A stretch of 64,000 bases of DNA, from NCBI RefSeq assembly GCF_003144115.1, contig NW_020312003.1, positions 546,267 to 610,266 of the forward strand. The letters run 5' to 3'. The DNA comes from Tilletiopsis washingtonensis (Eukaryota; Basidiomycota; Exobasidiomycetes; Entylomatales). A model generated the notes under the pieces. It worked only from the letters and a program-made list of their open reading frames with translations, was not told where the DNA came from and did not search any database. This document shows, piece after piece, positions 1 to 9,468 of this stretch. How positions within the stretch are numbered: the stretch's first letter is position 1; every line of letters begins with the position of its first letter. The translations under genes and the position numbers were made by a program.

Positions 1-262
1 CTGGCTGCTGGGCGCGCAGCATGCCGTGGGAGGTCTGGGCAAGACGCAGGGCGAGATGCCGGACCTGCTGCATTCCTACCTTGGCCTTGCGGCACTCAGC
101 ATGCACGTGCACGAGCACGAGCACGGCGACGACGAGGCGCCGCGGGACCGGGACGCGCAGCATACGCAGCTGTCGCGGCAGCTGGCACGCTTGGATGCGG
201 CCATGAACTGCACGCAGGAGACGAGGCTGTGGTTGAGAGCGTCACTGGAGGGGATGGAATGA
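1..262 (+). CDS. CDC43: Protein geranylgeranyltransferase type I beta subunit, C-terminal end (partial)
   Basis: This is the last 86 codons of a gene entering from the left edge, read in the frame that starts at base 2 and ending at the TGA at 260-262. The visible part opens with WLLGAQHAVGGLGK and continues with GEMPDLLHSYLGLAALSM. That is the final alpha-alpha barrel repeat of prenyltransferase beta subunits, in which a GG(F/L)GK turn is followed by PDxxHSYLGLAALS. The pattern fits the type I geranylgeranyl transferase beta subunit, which attaches C20 lipid to CaaX proteins such as Rho GTPases in the cytosol. The farnesyltransferase and Rab geranylgeranyl transferase subunits are less likely alternatives, because the catalytic zinc-binding part lies outside the window. 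The last 40 residues form a polar helical tail. The gene is convergent with the small membrane protein at 739-1068. Confidence 0.75.
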   Translation, partial: WLLGAQHAVGGLGKTQGEMPDLLHSYLGLAALSMHVHEHEHGDDEAPRDRDAQHTQLSRQLARLDAAMNCTQETRLWLRASLEGME

Positions 263-738
263 GACACACACCCACTCCAGCAACCACCCTTCGCCCCCCC
301 CCCCCAATGTGACCTTGCTCGTGCCGCGCTGCTGGGGGGGCTGGACGCCCCTCGAAACGGCTCACTTCCCCCCCCCCCCCCGCGGAGAGGGGCATGTCAG
401 CTTTCCGCCCATTGGCGGAACTTGAAGGCGAGGGCAGAGTAGCTGGAGTTCCAGCGCGGAGAGAGAGAGAGAGAGAGAGAGAGAGTGTGTGTGTGTGTGT
501 GTGTGTGGATTTCCTGGCTGATCAACAAGTAAAGCCAAACTCCCGCGGCGCGCGGCCCCGATGCAAACACCGGGGCATGGTTCGCACCGCCGCGCACGTT
601 GCGGGCTCGATGCAGAATATGCCGGAGCGAGAGTGACATCCAAGCGTGCGAGCGACACATCATCCTCCTCTGTCTGTCCGGGAGTGCATTGTCGACCCAT
701 CTCACACACCATGCCATGCAAACTTCTCTCCGCATTGC
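263..738. other. Convergent intergenic region with simple repeats
   Basis: This is 3' flanking DNA between two convergent genes. It holds a C12 run at 294-305, a C14 run at 368-381, and a purine (GA)n tract at 459-485 that passes directly into a (GT)n tract ending near 507. I see no gene here. Confidence 0.7.
459..507. repeat. Compound (GA)n(GT)n microsatellite
   Basis: About 13 GA units are followed without interruption by about 11 GT units. The tract lies between convergent 3' ends and is not part of a supported coding region. Confidence 0.9.
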
Positions 739-1068
739 TCACTTCTTTCCCTTCCTCCTCTTCCCTCCCTTCTTCTGCTCCTCCTCCTCCTCTTCTCCCT
801 GCTGCTGCTTCTCCCTCATCCTTCGCGCCTCATCCTGCGCGCGTGTAATCTCCTCTGCCGACACCTCCTCGCCGGCGCGGATGCGCGCCACGATGTGCGC
901 CGGCACGGCGACGCGCGCCACGTTGGTCTGGAAACCCGGAGCGCCACGGCCGAGGCCGGTCTTGGGGTCGTATGCGCGCGCACGCGCGGGCGAAGAGGCG
1001 AGCCGCAGACGCCGAGAGAGCAGGTAGAGCACGATGGGAGCGAGAAAGAGGACGTAGAAGAAGACCAT
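739..1068 (-). CDS. Small single-pass membrane protein, conserved-looking, function unknown
   Basis: An intronless frame of 109 residues. The ATG at 1068 opens directly with a hydrophobic segment (MVFFYVLFLAPIVLYLL) followed by Arg residues, which looks like an N-terminal signal anchor. Next comes a compact section ending in PGFQTNVARVAVPAHIVARI and a helix rich in Glu, Arg and Ala. The tail is strongly charged, with a poly-Glu run and then Lys/Arg-rich residues (KKGGKRRKGKK). An ER membrane protein with a cytosolic tail is the natural reading, because a terminal di-lysine-like cluster follows one membrane span. I do not recognise the family and assign no function. The open frame runs further upstream, but the membrane segment makes this ATG the best start. 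A TCACGTGT motif lies about 180 bp upstream. Confidence 0.65.
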   Translation of the reverse strand: MVFFYVLFLAPIVLYLLSRRLRLASSPARARAYDPKTGLGRGAPGFQTNVARVAVPAHIVARIRAGEEVSAEEITRAQDEARRMREKQQQGEEEEEEQKKGGKRRKGKK

Positions 1069-1860
1069 GGCGTTTCGTGCGTGTTGCGCAAAAAAGACGG
1101 CTGGCCCGACGCGCGTAAAGGAGAGAAAGGTCGGAGTCTCGGCTGAGAAAAGCGCTGGGCAGGCCCGCTGTCGCTGTGGAAGCAGCTGAGCGCGCAGGTG
1201 TTGGATGTGCAGGGCGCGCGCGAGAGCCAGGAAAGAGGCGTGGGTCACGTGTTGCGCTTGGGCTGGCCTCGAGAGTCTCTCTGGCCGAGCAACGAGAGCG
1301 GAGATGGAGAGCGAGCGTGGGGTGAGAGGGGTGGCACACGTGGTGCGCGCGGGGAGAGCCGCGCTGGAGGGGGAGGTTGTGGTTGTGTCGCAAGCTGGCA
1401 GACGCGCGGGCGGCGGCGGCGGCGGCGCCGTGCGTCGAGCTCGAAGTCGCAAGCCGCAGCGCCGGCGCAAGCGAGGCGAGACGCGCGCCGCGCGCCGCGC
1501 CCGCACCGATGCTGGCATCGCGATGCCGCTGAGCAGCAAGCACGGCGAGAGTTCAGAGTGCTCTGGCTCAGTCTGCGCCCCCGCTGCAACCATGCTCGCT
1601 GCCAGCTCTGGGGGGGCAAGGGGAGGAAAGCCAGCCGATCAGGTCCTGCACACCCTGACCACGTTGCAGCCCAGGCGCGCTCCAACACCGCCCCATGCCC
1701 CCCACACCCACCACGAGAGGCCGCAGCTCAGCGCCGGGCAGAGCGAGGCTCGCGGCGCTGATGGCTTAAGCAAAGTGGCAGCGACGCACAATGACACGAC
1801 GCACGCTGGGCAAAGAGGGAGCAAGCGCTGCCTCGCGCTCCCCTCTGCAGCCAACTGAAT

Positions 1861-1912
<52 letters not shown>

Positions 1913-2212
1913 CTCCACTCGTGCCCTCGATGGCGGAACGCAGGTGGAAACTCCATCGCCCTCTTCCTCCTCGGCGCCTCCGGATAGACTGCCAGAGTTG
2001 CTCACTGCAGCTGCCACATCGAGGCGCTCCTCGCAGAGATCCTCGGCAATCCAGGCGCGACTTCTCCGCCTCTGGACCTCCCCCCCCCCCCTCTCCCTGG
2101 TCAGGCCTGCCACCACTCAGGCGAGGACTTTCGCGTGACGTCGTCTCTGCCATTCCACTCTCTTCTATCTCTCCACCCGCATCTCCTGCATCAACGTCTT
2201 TTCGCCCCTCTG
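1069..2212. other. Intergenic region with CT microsatellite
   Basis: Upstream DNA of the small membrane protein and 3' flank of the thioesterase. It contains a TCACGTGT site at 1245-1252, a (CT)n tract at 1862-1910 and a C-rich run near 2081-2093. The open frames here are compositional and none resembles a gene. Confidence 0.6.
1862..1910. repeat. (CT)n microsatellite
   Basis: About 24 uninterrupted CT units lie between the small membrane protein and the thioesterase gene. Long opposing frames through it are Ser/Leu or Arg/Glu artefacts of the repeat. Confidence 0.95.
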
Positions 2213-2863
2213 CTACAGCTTCGCCTGGCTCGAATTGTCGATCTTGGTATGCGTGCCCGCGTTTGCCCTTCTAAGGCGCCTTCCGTTCTCTCCATCCTTG
2301 ACGTAGATGTCGCACTTTTATGCCCCCATTCGTCAGCACCTCCATCTTACTTTCGAGAGGCGCACACTCACCTGGATCACCGCCACGCTCTTGCCCACGG
2401 TGAGGGTCTGGCACTCAATGTCGATCCAGCTGCCGACGGGACAGGGGGCAAAGTAGAGCATCTGGATGCTCTGCGACACACCCAGCAGCGACCATGGCTC
2501 GCCGTAGACGCCCGAGGTGTGCAGGTAGAGCACCATGCTGGTGAGATTGTCGCAGATGCTGGCGGCGCACCCGCCGTGCATCTGCCGCGCCGCGCGCGAC
2601 AGTCAGCGCAGGGCCGCGCGAGGGCCCACCACGCACGCAACACGCACATTCATGAAGTGGTTGCTCATGCCCTCGGTGACCTGCATGGTGCAGACGACCT
2701 TGGCGCTGCGCCCGTCGTCGGTGCGCTCGAGGTGCGTGAGGCGCAGCGAGGCGTCGAGCGAGTGCCGCGTGAAGCCGGGCGAGTTGGCGTCGACCATGCC
2801 CTCGAGCATGTCGCGGATCTGCTGCCGCGCCGCAGCGATGCTCTGCAGCTGTGGTTGCGGCAT
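2213..2863 (-). CDS. Acyl-CoA thioesterase-like hot-dog protein (4HBT / ACOT13 type)
   Basis: Three exons on the minus strand (2863-2648, 2581-2372, 2314-2213) give 175 residues. The introns are 66 and 57 nt with normal donors; the second acceptor is AAAG. The centre of the protein reads HFMNMHGGCAASICDNLTS, the HGG turn and long helix of PaaI/THEM2-type single hot-dog thioesterases. An Asp follows on the helix where the family places its catalytic acid. The end (CDIYVKDGENG, then GTHTKI) matches the last strands of the fold. The length is normal for the family. The expected reaction is hydrolysis of an acyl-CoA or related thioester, in cytosol or mitochondrion; the substrate cannot be read from sequence. 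The gene is divergent from FAN1 across 397 bp. Confidence 0.88.
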
Positions 2864-3260
2864 GGCGCAAGAGAGGGTCGTGATGGTGGTGGGAGAGAAG
2901 GGGCAGCGCAGATCGCAACTGCGCTCCTGCCCCCTTCCCCGCCTCCACCCCGCATTCAGCGAGGCGCTTGAAAGCCAGGCAAGCGAGGCGAGTCGACTCG
3001 GCGTCCGCTCCGCCCGGCGCTCGGCCCGCCGCTCGCCCGAGCCCGATAGAGGAGCGTGGGAGCGGCGCGTCGCGGCCAAAGTGCGCGTTGCGCCGGCCTT
3101 GTATGTGGCACTACATCTTGCCCGCGCGCCGCTTATGCCCGTTTGTAGTCAGCGGCAGGGTGCAGCGGGCTGCTTCTTCTCCACCATCCTCAAGGCCGCC
3201 TCAAAAAGCTCTGCATCGCACATCTTCGGCGCCGTATCGAGGTGGCTCGAAGTCGGGCCC
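2864..3260. promoter_or_regulatory. Divergent promoter region, thioesterase / FAN1
   Basis: 397 bp between two divergent start codons, GC-rich, with no TATA box or distinctive motif that I can point to. Confidence 0.5.
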
Positions 3261-6200
3261 ATGGCGGCGCTCAAGCGCTCAGCGTCGCCCTCGGCACCGC
3301 AGGCACACGGGGCGCTGCCAGCCGAGAAGATGGCGCGCCGCGCCGAGACGCCCGAGCCGCGAGGCGGAGCTCCGCGCCTGGCCGTGCTGCCGCCTACGCC
3401 TTCGATCAAGCAGGAGCCTGGCTTTGCGCGTGCCGAGGAGGAGCACATGGCCGAGCGAGGCCTGTCGCCGATGCCGCCGCCAAGTCCCGCAGAGGACGCG
3501 TCATCGCCGCAGAATGACGCCTCGCCCACTCCGAGTGGCGAGGAGGAAGAGACGAGGCGCATCAGCATGTATCCTGCGGTGCTGGGACGCATGGTCGACA
3601 CTGTGCTCGAGGGCGAGGCCTACCTCTTCTCGTCTGTCGAGCAGGTGTTGCTGAGGCGGTACGCCGAGCTCCCTCGTGAGTTTTCCGCTGCTGGCATCAC
3701 AGCGGCGAGGCACGCAAGCTGATTGCTACCGCATTTCTGCGCACCAGCTGCCTCGCGCTATCTCTTCGCTCGTCTGCTGCAGCGACAGGATGTCTGGCTG
3801 CGTCTCAATCGTCTGCGCTACGACGAGCGCGACCTGCCCGACATCGCCGCCGCTCTGCCGCCCCTCTGTGGCGCGCCTCCCGCTGCTCTCAAGCAAGAAG
3901 GCGTCGCCGACGACGAAGCGATGCACTTCTGTCTCGATTCAGCAGGGCTAGGCTTCGATGAGCTCGCTCCTGTGCTCGAGCTGCTCACGCTCGATGAGCT
4001 CAAGGCACTGCCGTGTCCGGCGCTGAGCAAGGCAAAGGCTTCAACTTCGACGCGTGCAGGCGTCATCGGCACCATTCTCGGCGCCGAAGGGCAGCGCCTG
4101 CTTCCTGGCATGTTCAAGAAGAAGGAAGAAGGCGAATCCGCGCAAGACGCCCCAGAGAGTTCGCAGACCGGTCTCCTCAAACGTCATCTGCGCGAGACGG
4201 TCGGCGAGGTAGTGCGCATTCCTCCCGCCACTCGCTCCCTCATGACGCGTCTGGCGCTCGTCTACTACCGCGCTGCAGTGTCCGACGAGCGCTCTGCCCT
4301 CACCACCGCCGTGCTGGCGGAGAGCAAGCGGCGCGTGTATCCGCAGTACGCCTTCCGCCGCAGCGAGCGACTCTTTGAAAGCCGAGAGCATCTCATTGCG
4401 CTGCAGCGCGCCGCCAGTGTCGAGGCGGAGGTGGAGGGTCTGCTGGAGCAGGACGGCAGCAAAGAGGCGTTTGAACGCGTCAAGACGCTCTTCGAGTCGG
4501 TGTATGAAGAGTGGAAGAGTAAGTCGCGCGCTTCGACTTGGCCGCGCCCGCTCGTCTGACTCCTTCCTGGCAGTGCACGTCCGAGACGTCGAAGCCTCCA
4601 GCGCCGGCTGCGATCAGAGACAGTTCTACTTCCGCAATCGATTCCACCCAGGCTGGCCTCTGACGCGCGTAGTCTTCAAGGGCGCCACTGCCCTGGCACA
4701 CTTCAAGCTGTACAAGCGCGAGGAAGAAGTGCTGCGTGCGCTTCTTGCACAACGAGCCTTTCGACGAGGGCGGCGCGGCGAGTGGTACGATCGACTGGCG
4801 CTCATCCTGGGCGCATACTCGGAGCGACCTGACAAGGGCAAGGCGAGAGCGCTCGAGGTGGCAGTGCAAGGCATCGAGGATCCAGACACGCATCTCATCT
4901 ATCAAGACACGCTGCAGCGTCGCATCGTCCGGCTGGAGTCGCAGCTGCGCATCGCCTTCTCGCGCAAGCACGACTTTTCCTACGCCAAGCTCGCCACGTG
5001 TCGCGAGCGCATCTTTCGAGGCACGAGACTGGACGCCATGGCGCCGCCGCCTGCGCCGCCGAAACGAGGACCGTGGGGCAATTCGTCTCCCTCGCCTTCT
5101 CCCGGCGCCGTCGACTCTACGAATGAGCGGCGCGCATTGCGCAAGCTCGTGCAGGTGGAGCGTGGACCCTCGCCCGTGAGCCCGGCGCGCCGACCGTTCA
5201 AGATGGAGAAGGCCGTGTCGGACCCCATGCTGCTCTCGGCGCGCGGCAGCACCGCCGCAAACGGCAGCGCCTACGTGCTGGAGGAGAGAAGGAGCATGGC
5301 AACGGTCTGGGAGGGCCTCGACGGCAAGTCCTGTCGCGTAGAGGATTATGTGCTGCAGTGCTATGCGGAGGAGGGCTTTACCGGGTGAGCATCGGGCGTC
5401 CTCGCGCGCCATGCTGTCTCGCTGAACCCGACCACGCCACGCAGCTTCCACTGCGAAGGCGGAGTGCTGCGCATGATCTTTGCGCTCGTCATGTGGGATG
5501 TCCTCTACGCGCCCGTCGACGGTGCATTCGAGACGCCGTTCCAATCCGCGCCGCTTGATCTGGGCGAGGATTCCTTTGCCATAAGTGCGTTAGCTGCCCG
5601 CGGCATCTGTGGCATAGCTGATCCTTCCCTCTGGCGCACAGCACGCGCTCCGCAGATCCGAGAGCGTCTGGCGCTCATTGAAGAGACGGGTGGGCTAGCG
5701 CTCATTCGTGAAGCAGACGAACGAGAGCGTCCGCGCCGCTCGTTCGCCATTGGCTGTCGCTGGGATCTCTACACGCAGCAAGACCTCCTGGAGATTGCCG
5801 AGGTGCGTGCGGACCCAGTGCAGCTGGCGCTGCATGCGCCGTTGCGGCAACCCTGCTGATGCCCGTGCGCTACCCTCTTCCTTACCCAGTGCATGGGAGG
5901 CAAGGCGATTGCGACAGTCTGCCAGATGTTTGCAGAGGAGTTCATCGCCGGCGGCTTGCCCGACCTGGTCGTGTGGCGCATGAGCGACAAGACGGTGCGC
6001 TTCTGCGAAGTCAAGGGGCCGGGTGGTGAGTCGCCGACAGGAGAAAGCGATACTCGGGGATGATTTGCTGATGATGGCCCTCGTGCTCGCCTGCAGACTC
6101 GCTGCGCGCCAAACAGAAGGTGAGCAGCTCTTCACTCGCGCTGGGCGACGCACAGCTGACGGTGTCCCTCCTCTGCTAGATCTGGATCGACGTGCTCCTG

Positions 6201-6278
6201 CGCGCCGGCCTGCAGGTCGAGGTCAGCCTGGTGCGTGAGGGCGTGCGCAAGCGCAAGGCCGAGGCCGAGCAGGAGTAA
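3261..6278 (+). CDS. FAN1: FAN1 structure-specific nuclease (VRR-NUC)
   Basis: Eight exons (3261-3675, 3748-4518, 4574-5384, 5445-5584, 5642-5802, 5890-6025, 6097-6119, 6180-6278) encode 851 residues. Introns are 54-87 nt, and one internal exon has only 23 nt. The first 110 residues are Ser/Pro/Glu-rich and disordered, with a basic start, and lack an obvious UBZ zinc finger. A SAP/TPR-type body follows (PASRYLFARLLQRQ, RNRFHPGWPLTR). The C-terminus is a VRR nuclease domain with GGLPDLVVW (D791) and CEVKGPG (E806, K808), the metal and catalytic residues of the PD-(D/E)xK fold. FAN1 is known to cut 5' flaps and unhook interstrand crosslinks in the nucleus. All catalytic residues are present, so the protein should be active. 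The 3' end faces the anoctamin gene 128 bp away. Confidence 0.93.
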
Positions 6279-6406
6279 GGGCGCATCACGGTGGTCACGC
6301 GCGGCTGCAGAGGAGGCGCAGAATCGTATCGTTTCATTCGTGTCTGTCGCTTCGTCGTCGAGCGACACTCGAAGCTTCATCATTCTCGTCGTGCTTCTCG
6401 CGTGCT

Positions 6407-9201
6407 CTACTCGCGCTTCTGCACGCCCGCGATGGAGTTGGAGCTCTCATCTGCCTCTGCATCCCAGAACGCGCCGTCCGCGCTTCCCTCCTTGTCGGGC
6501 AGCGCCGGCGGCATCGGCGTCGGCGCCGAGATGCCGTGCTGCGCCACGGCCATCTGGCGCGCCTGCCAGTCGCGGCGCCTGAGCTGCGTCTCTTCGGCCG
6601 ATCCGCGCCAGAGGGCGCGCTCGAGGAGATGCCGGACGGCGCTGCGAAGCACGCTGTAGCCGCGCTCGGCGACGAGGGCAAGGAGAAGGCCGGCGACGAG
6701 AGCCGAGGCGGCGCTGGAACAGGGGAGGAAAGAGGGCACGAGGGGACAGTACCGCTCTGACAAGCCGCTGGCGCTGGTGGTGGTGATGTCGGCGTGGTGC
6801 GTGCGCATCTTCGTCTCGTACCTGGCAGCGAAAGGTGAGCGACTGAGCGGCACGGCATAGAGAAGTCTGACGCACACCGAGTGTCCCTCGAGATGGGCGT
6901 CCGGCGCCTGCTGGAAGAGATAGACGAGGGCGGCGTTTGAGAGTGCGGCCAGCCAGGCGATGAAGGACTGGCAACACGCGTGTCAGCCTCGACAGACGCA
7001 GGACGGGCCCAGCGATGCTACGCACCAGGACGTCAAGCCAGGGCCCGATCGTGGCGCTGCGGCGAGGCACGGGACGACGCGAGTTGAGACAGACCTTGAG
7101 TGCGTCGGAGCGTAGCTCGAAGCTGTGCGGGGAGAGCGAGTCAGCTGAGGCATTCTCCCTCAGCAGCGAGCAGTAGCACGCACAAGTTGTTGACGAGCGC
7201 CATGACTGTGCAAAGCAAACGTCAGTCGGAAATTTGCCCGAGGCAAGGCGAGGGCAGCACTTACTCGGCGCAAGGGGCCAGATGGTGCTCCACAGCACAA
7301 TGTAGCCAAACTGCGTCGCCATCTCCGCGTAATCGCCAAACGTCTGTGTGAGGTGTCAGCGGCTGGCACTGCTGCACCTGATCTTGCTCGCACTCACCTC
7401 GTACGGCGGCAGCGCCATTTCCTTTGCCACGCGCTGCAGGAACTTATCCTGGCTCTTGCCCGTCTTGCCACCCTCTGCACGCTGCTTGCGATACTCTGCC
7501 ACCTTGCGCAGAATGAACGGCAGCACGAGCTCCGTAAAGGCGCCAATGGCCTGCGTCGTGGTGAGCACGGCAAAGAGCTGGTTGTGCATCCGCGCAGCGT
7601 TGATGTCGAACGCGACCTCTCCACTCGGCGTGTGGTGCAGCGTGCCGCGGGCAAGTGCGCGAGAGATGTGTCCGGCGAAGTAGCCGCGAGAGACGAGCTC
7701 GTTCATGATCGACTGGCCGAACGGGATGTACACCAGCGCCGAGAGAGTGAGCGCGCCGTACGAAACGAATGCTTGCAGTGCAAACGTCTTGAGCGTGAGC
7801 GCGTCGGCGTGATTTTGGGCGCTGTAGTGGTTCTGCAGTAGTGACATCGTTAGACGCAAGAGCGCAAGGAGAGCTAGTTTGCCATGTCTGTAACGCACCT
7901 CCCACTTCGTCAGTGCCTTGGCTGTAGCTTGCCAAGCTCCCATGATCTGCGGCACCGCCGTGGCGAAGAGAATCGTGGGCACTTGAGGCAGGAGAGCCGC
8001 TCCGACTCCATCCTGATGCGCGTCGTCCTCGTCAGCGCAGGCAGAGCGGACACAGCTGCGGTCCCACTCACGTAGAGCTTCGTCGCAAACACTTCGACGG
8101 CAAACATCGTCGTCAAGGTAGCGCCGAGGAGGGCGGCAAAGAAGAGCATGACGGGCAGTGACACGGCCATGCGGCTTTCGCGACGCCACCATTCGAACAC
8201 TTCCTCCTTCTCGCCCGTCGCTTCGTCCACCTTCACCGTTCTCGGCTGGAAGTCCTGACGACGTTCGGCCACCGCCTCGGTGCCGTATGTGCCCCAGCGA
8301 ACGCTGAGCTTGCGCTCGCGCATGCGCCAGACCTCGGTGAAGATCAGCGACCAAGCGACGAGGAGAATCGAGTAGGAGAGCGAAAAGACGCAGCCGGAAT
8401 ACCAGAAGGAGACGGCAATGGGAGCCAGGAAGAGGAGTGAGGTGAAGTAGGAGGCGAGGAAGGCGAAGTAGACGGCCACGTGCTCTCCGAATTGGGCGCG
8501 CAGATCGTCGAGGCTAGCGAGGCGATCAGCATCTCGGCGTCTCGCGAGAGAGAGGGGATGCGGGACTCACTCGCCGTCCTTGATGGTCAGCAAGCTGCCC
8601 AGCTTGGTCCATCGCTCAAGCCAGACGCGGTTGTACTCCGTGTCGTGCACGGGAAAGATGTCGAGGAGATGAGGGTAGGCAGAGCTCTTGATCGCCAGAC
8701 CGGCGCCCGACGGCTGCGACGCTTCGGCAGAGGCGGGAGAGGTGAGAAGGGCGTGTGTGAAGCGGATACTGTGTTCAGGAGGGTGAGAAGAGGGAGAGCA
8801 GTAGTGAGAGCATGAATGCTTACCGCTCGGCCGGAGAGAAGGGCTGTGATGCGCTTCCGGGCCCCGGCGGTCCGCCGGCGCCGTGCAGGAAGTCCTTCAT
8901 GCTGTTCGCCCGGATCAGTCTGCGCCCTGACACTCCCTTCTTTTGGCGCGGCTCACTTTTCAGCCCTCCGCATGTGCACCAGCGCCTCAGCTTCGGCCTT
9001 GACGAAGAGCAGCACCGTGCCCTTATCGGCGCCCGGCCGCGCAGTGAAGCGCATGCCTACGGAGCGGATGGCCGAGACGAGGCGCGCATACTCGGCGGCG
9101 ATGGCGCGGTCGGCGGCTGCGTCGGGCTGCGCGCCGGCCTCGAGCGCGTGCGAGGGTGCGCACTCGAAGAGCAGCACGAGATCGACGGAGGGGTCGGGCA
9201 T
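6407..9201 (-). CDS. Anoctamin/TMEM16 family membrane protein (Ist2-like)
   Basis: Ten exons (9201-8957, 8901-8824, 8768-8571, 8513-8072, 8012-7899, 7832-7398, 7343-7265, 7205-7184, 7122-7026, 6967-6407) encode 756 residues. A cytosolic N-terminal domain leads into GEHVAVYFAFLASYFTSLL and a series of about eight to ten membrane spans. The family signatures WENHYSAQNH, RPVPRRSATIGPWLDVL and FAERGYSV-like C-terminal helices are visible. Anoctamins are calcium-activated chloride channels or lipid scramblases; fungal members such as Ist2 also tether ER to plasma membrane. The tail is short, so the long basic Ist2 tail is absent. The 66-nt intron 7833-7898 has no in-frame stop. A 54-nt in-frame intron at 6822-6875 is also possible and would shorten the protein by 18 residues. 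Confidence 0.9.
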
Positions 9202-9468
9202 GGTGAGGGTGCGTGTGGTGGGCAGGAAGAAGTGAGGAGATGCCAGCGAACAGGGTTTCCCACCGCGCGCCGCCGCGCCTCCACATCGTGCGAGAGCAAC
9301 TCAAAGCGCAAAGCTCGGGCCACGCAGCACGAAGACGTCAGTCGCGCTCCGCGCACGGGCCGCGGCTGCTGCTGCCGTGGGTTGCGGCGGCGCGCGGCGC
9401 GGCGGACCCTGAACACGACCACCATCCTTCCTGCCGCGAGCCACAGGCTGCTCTGTACCCAGCCCAAG

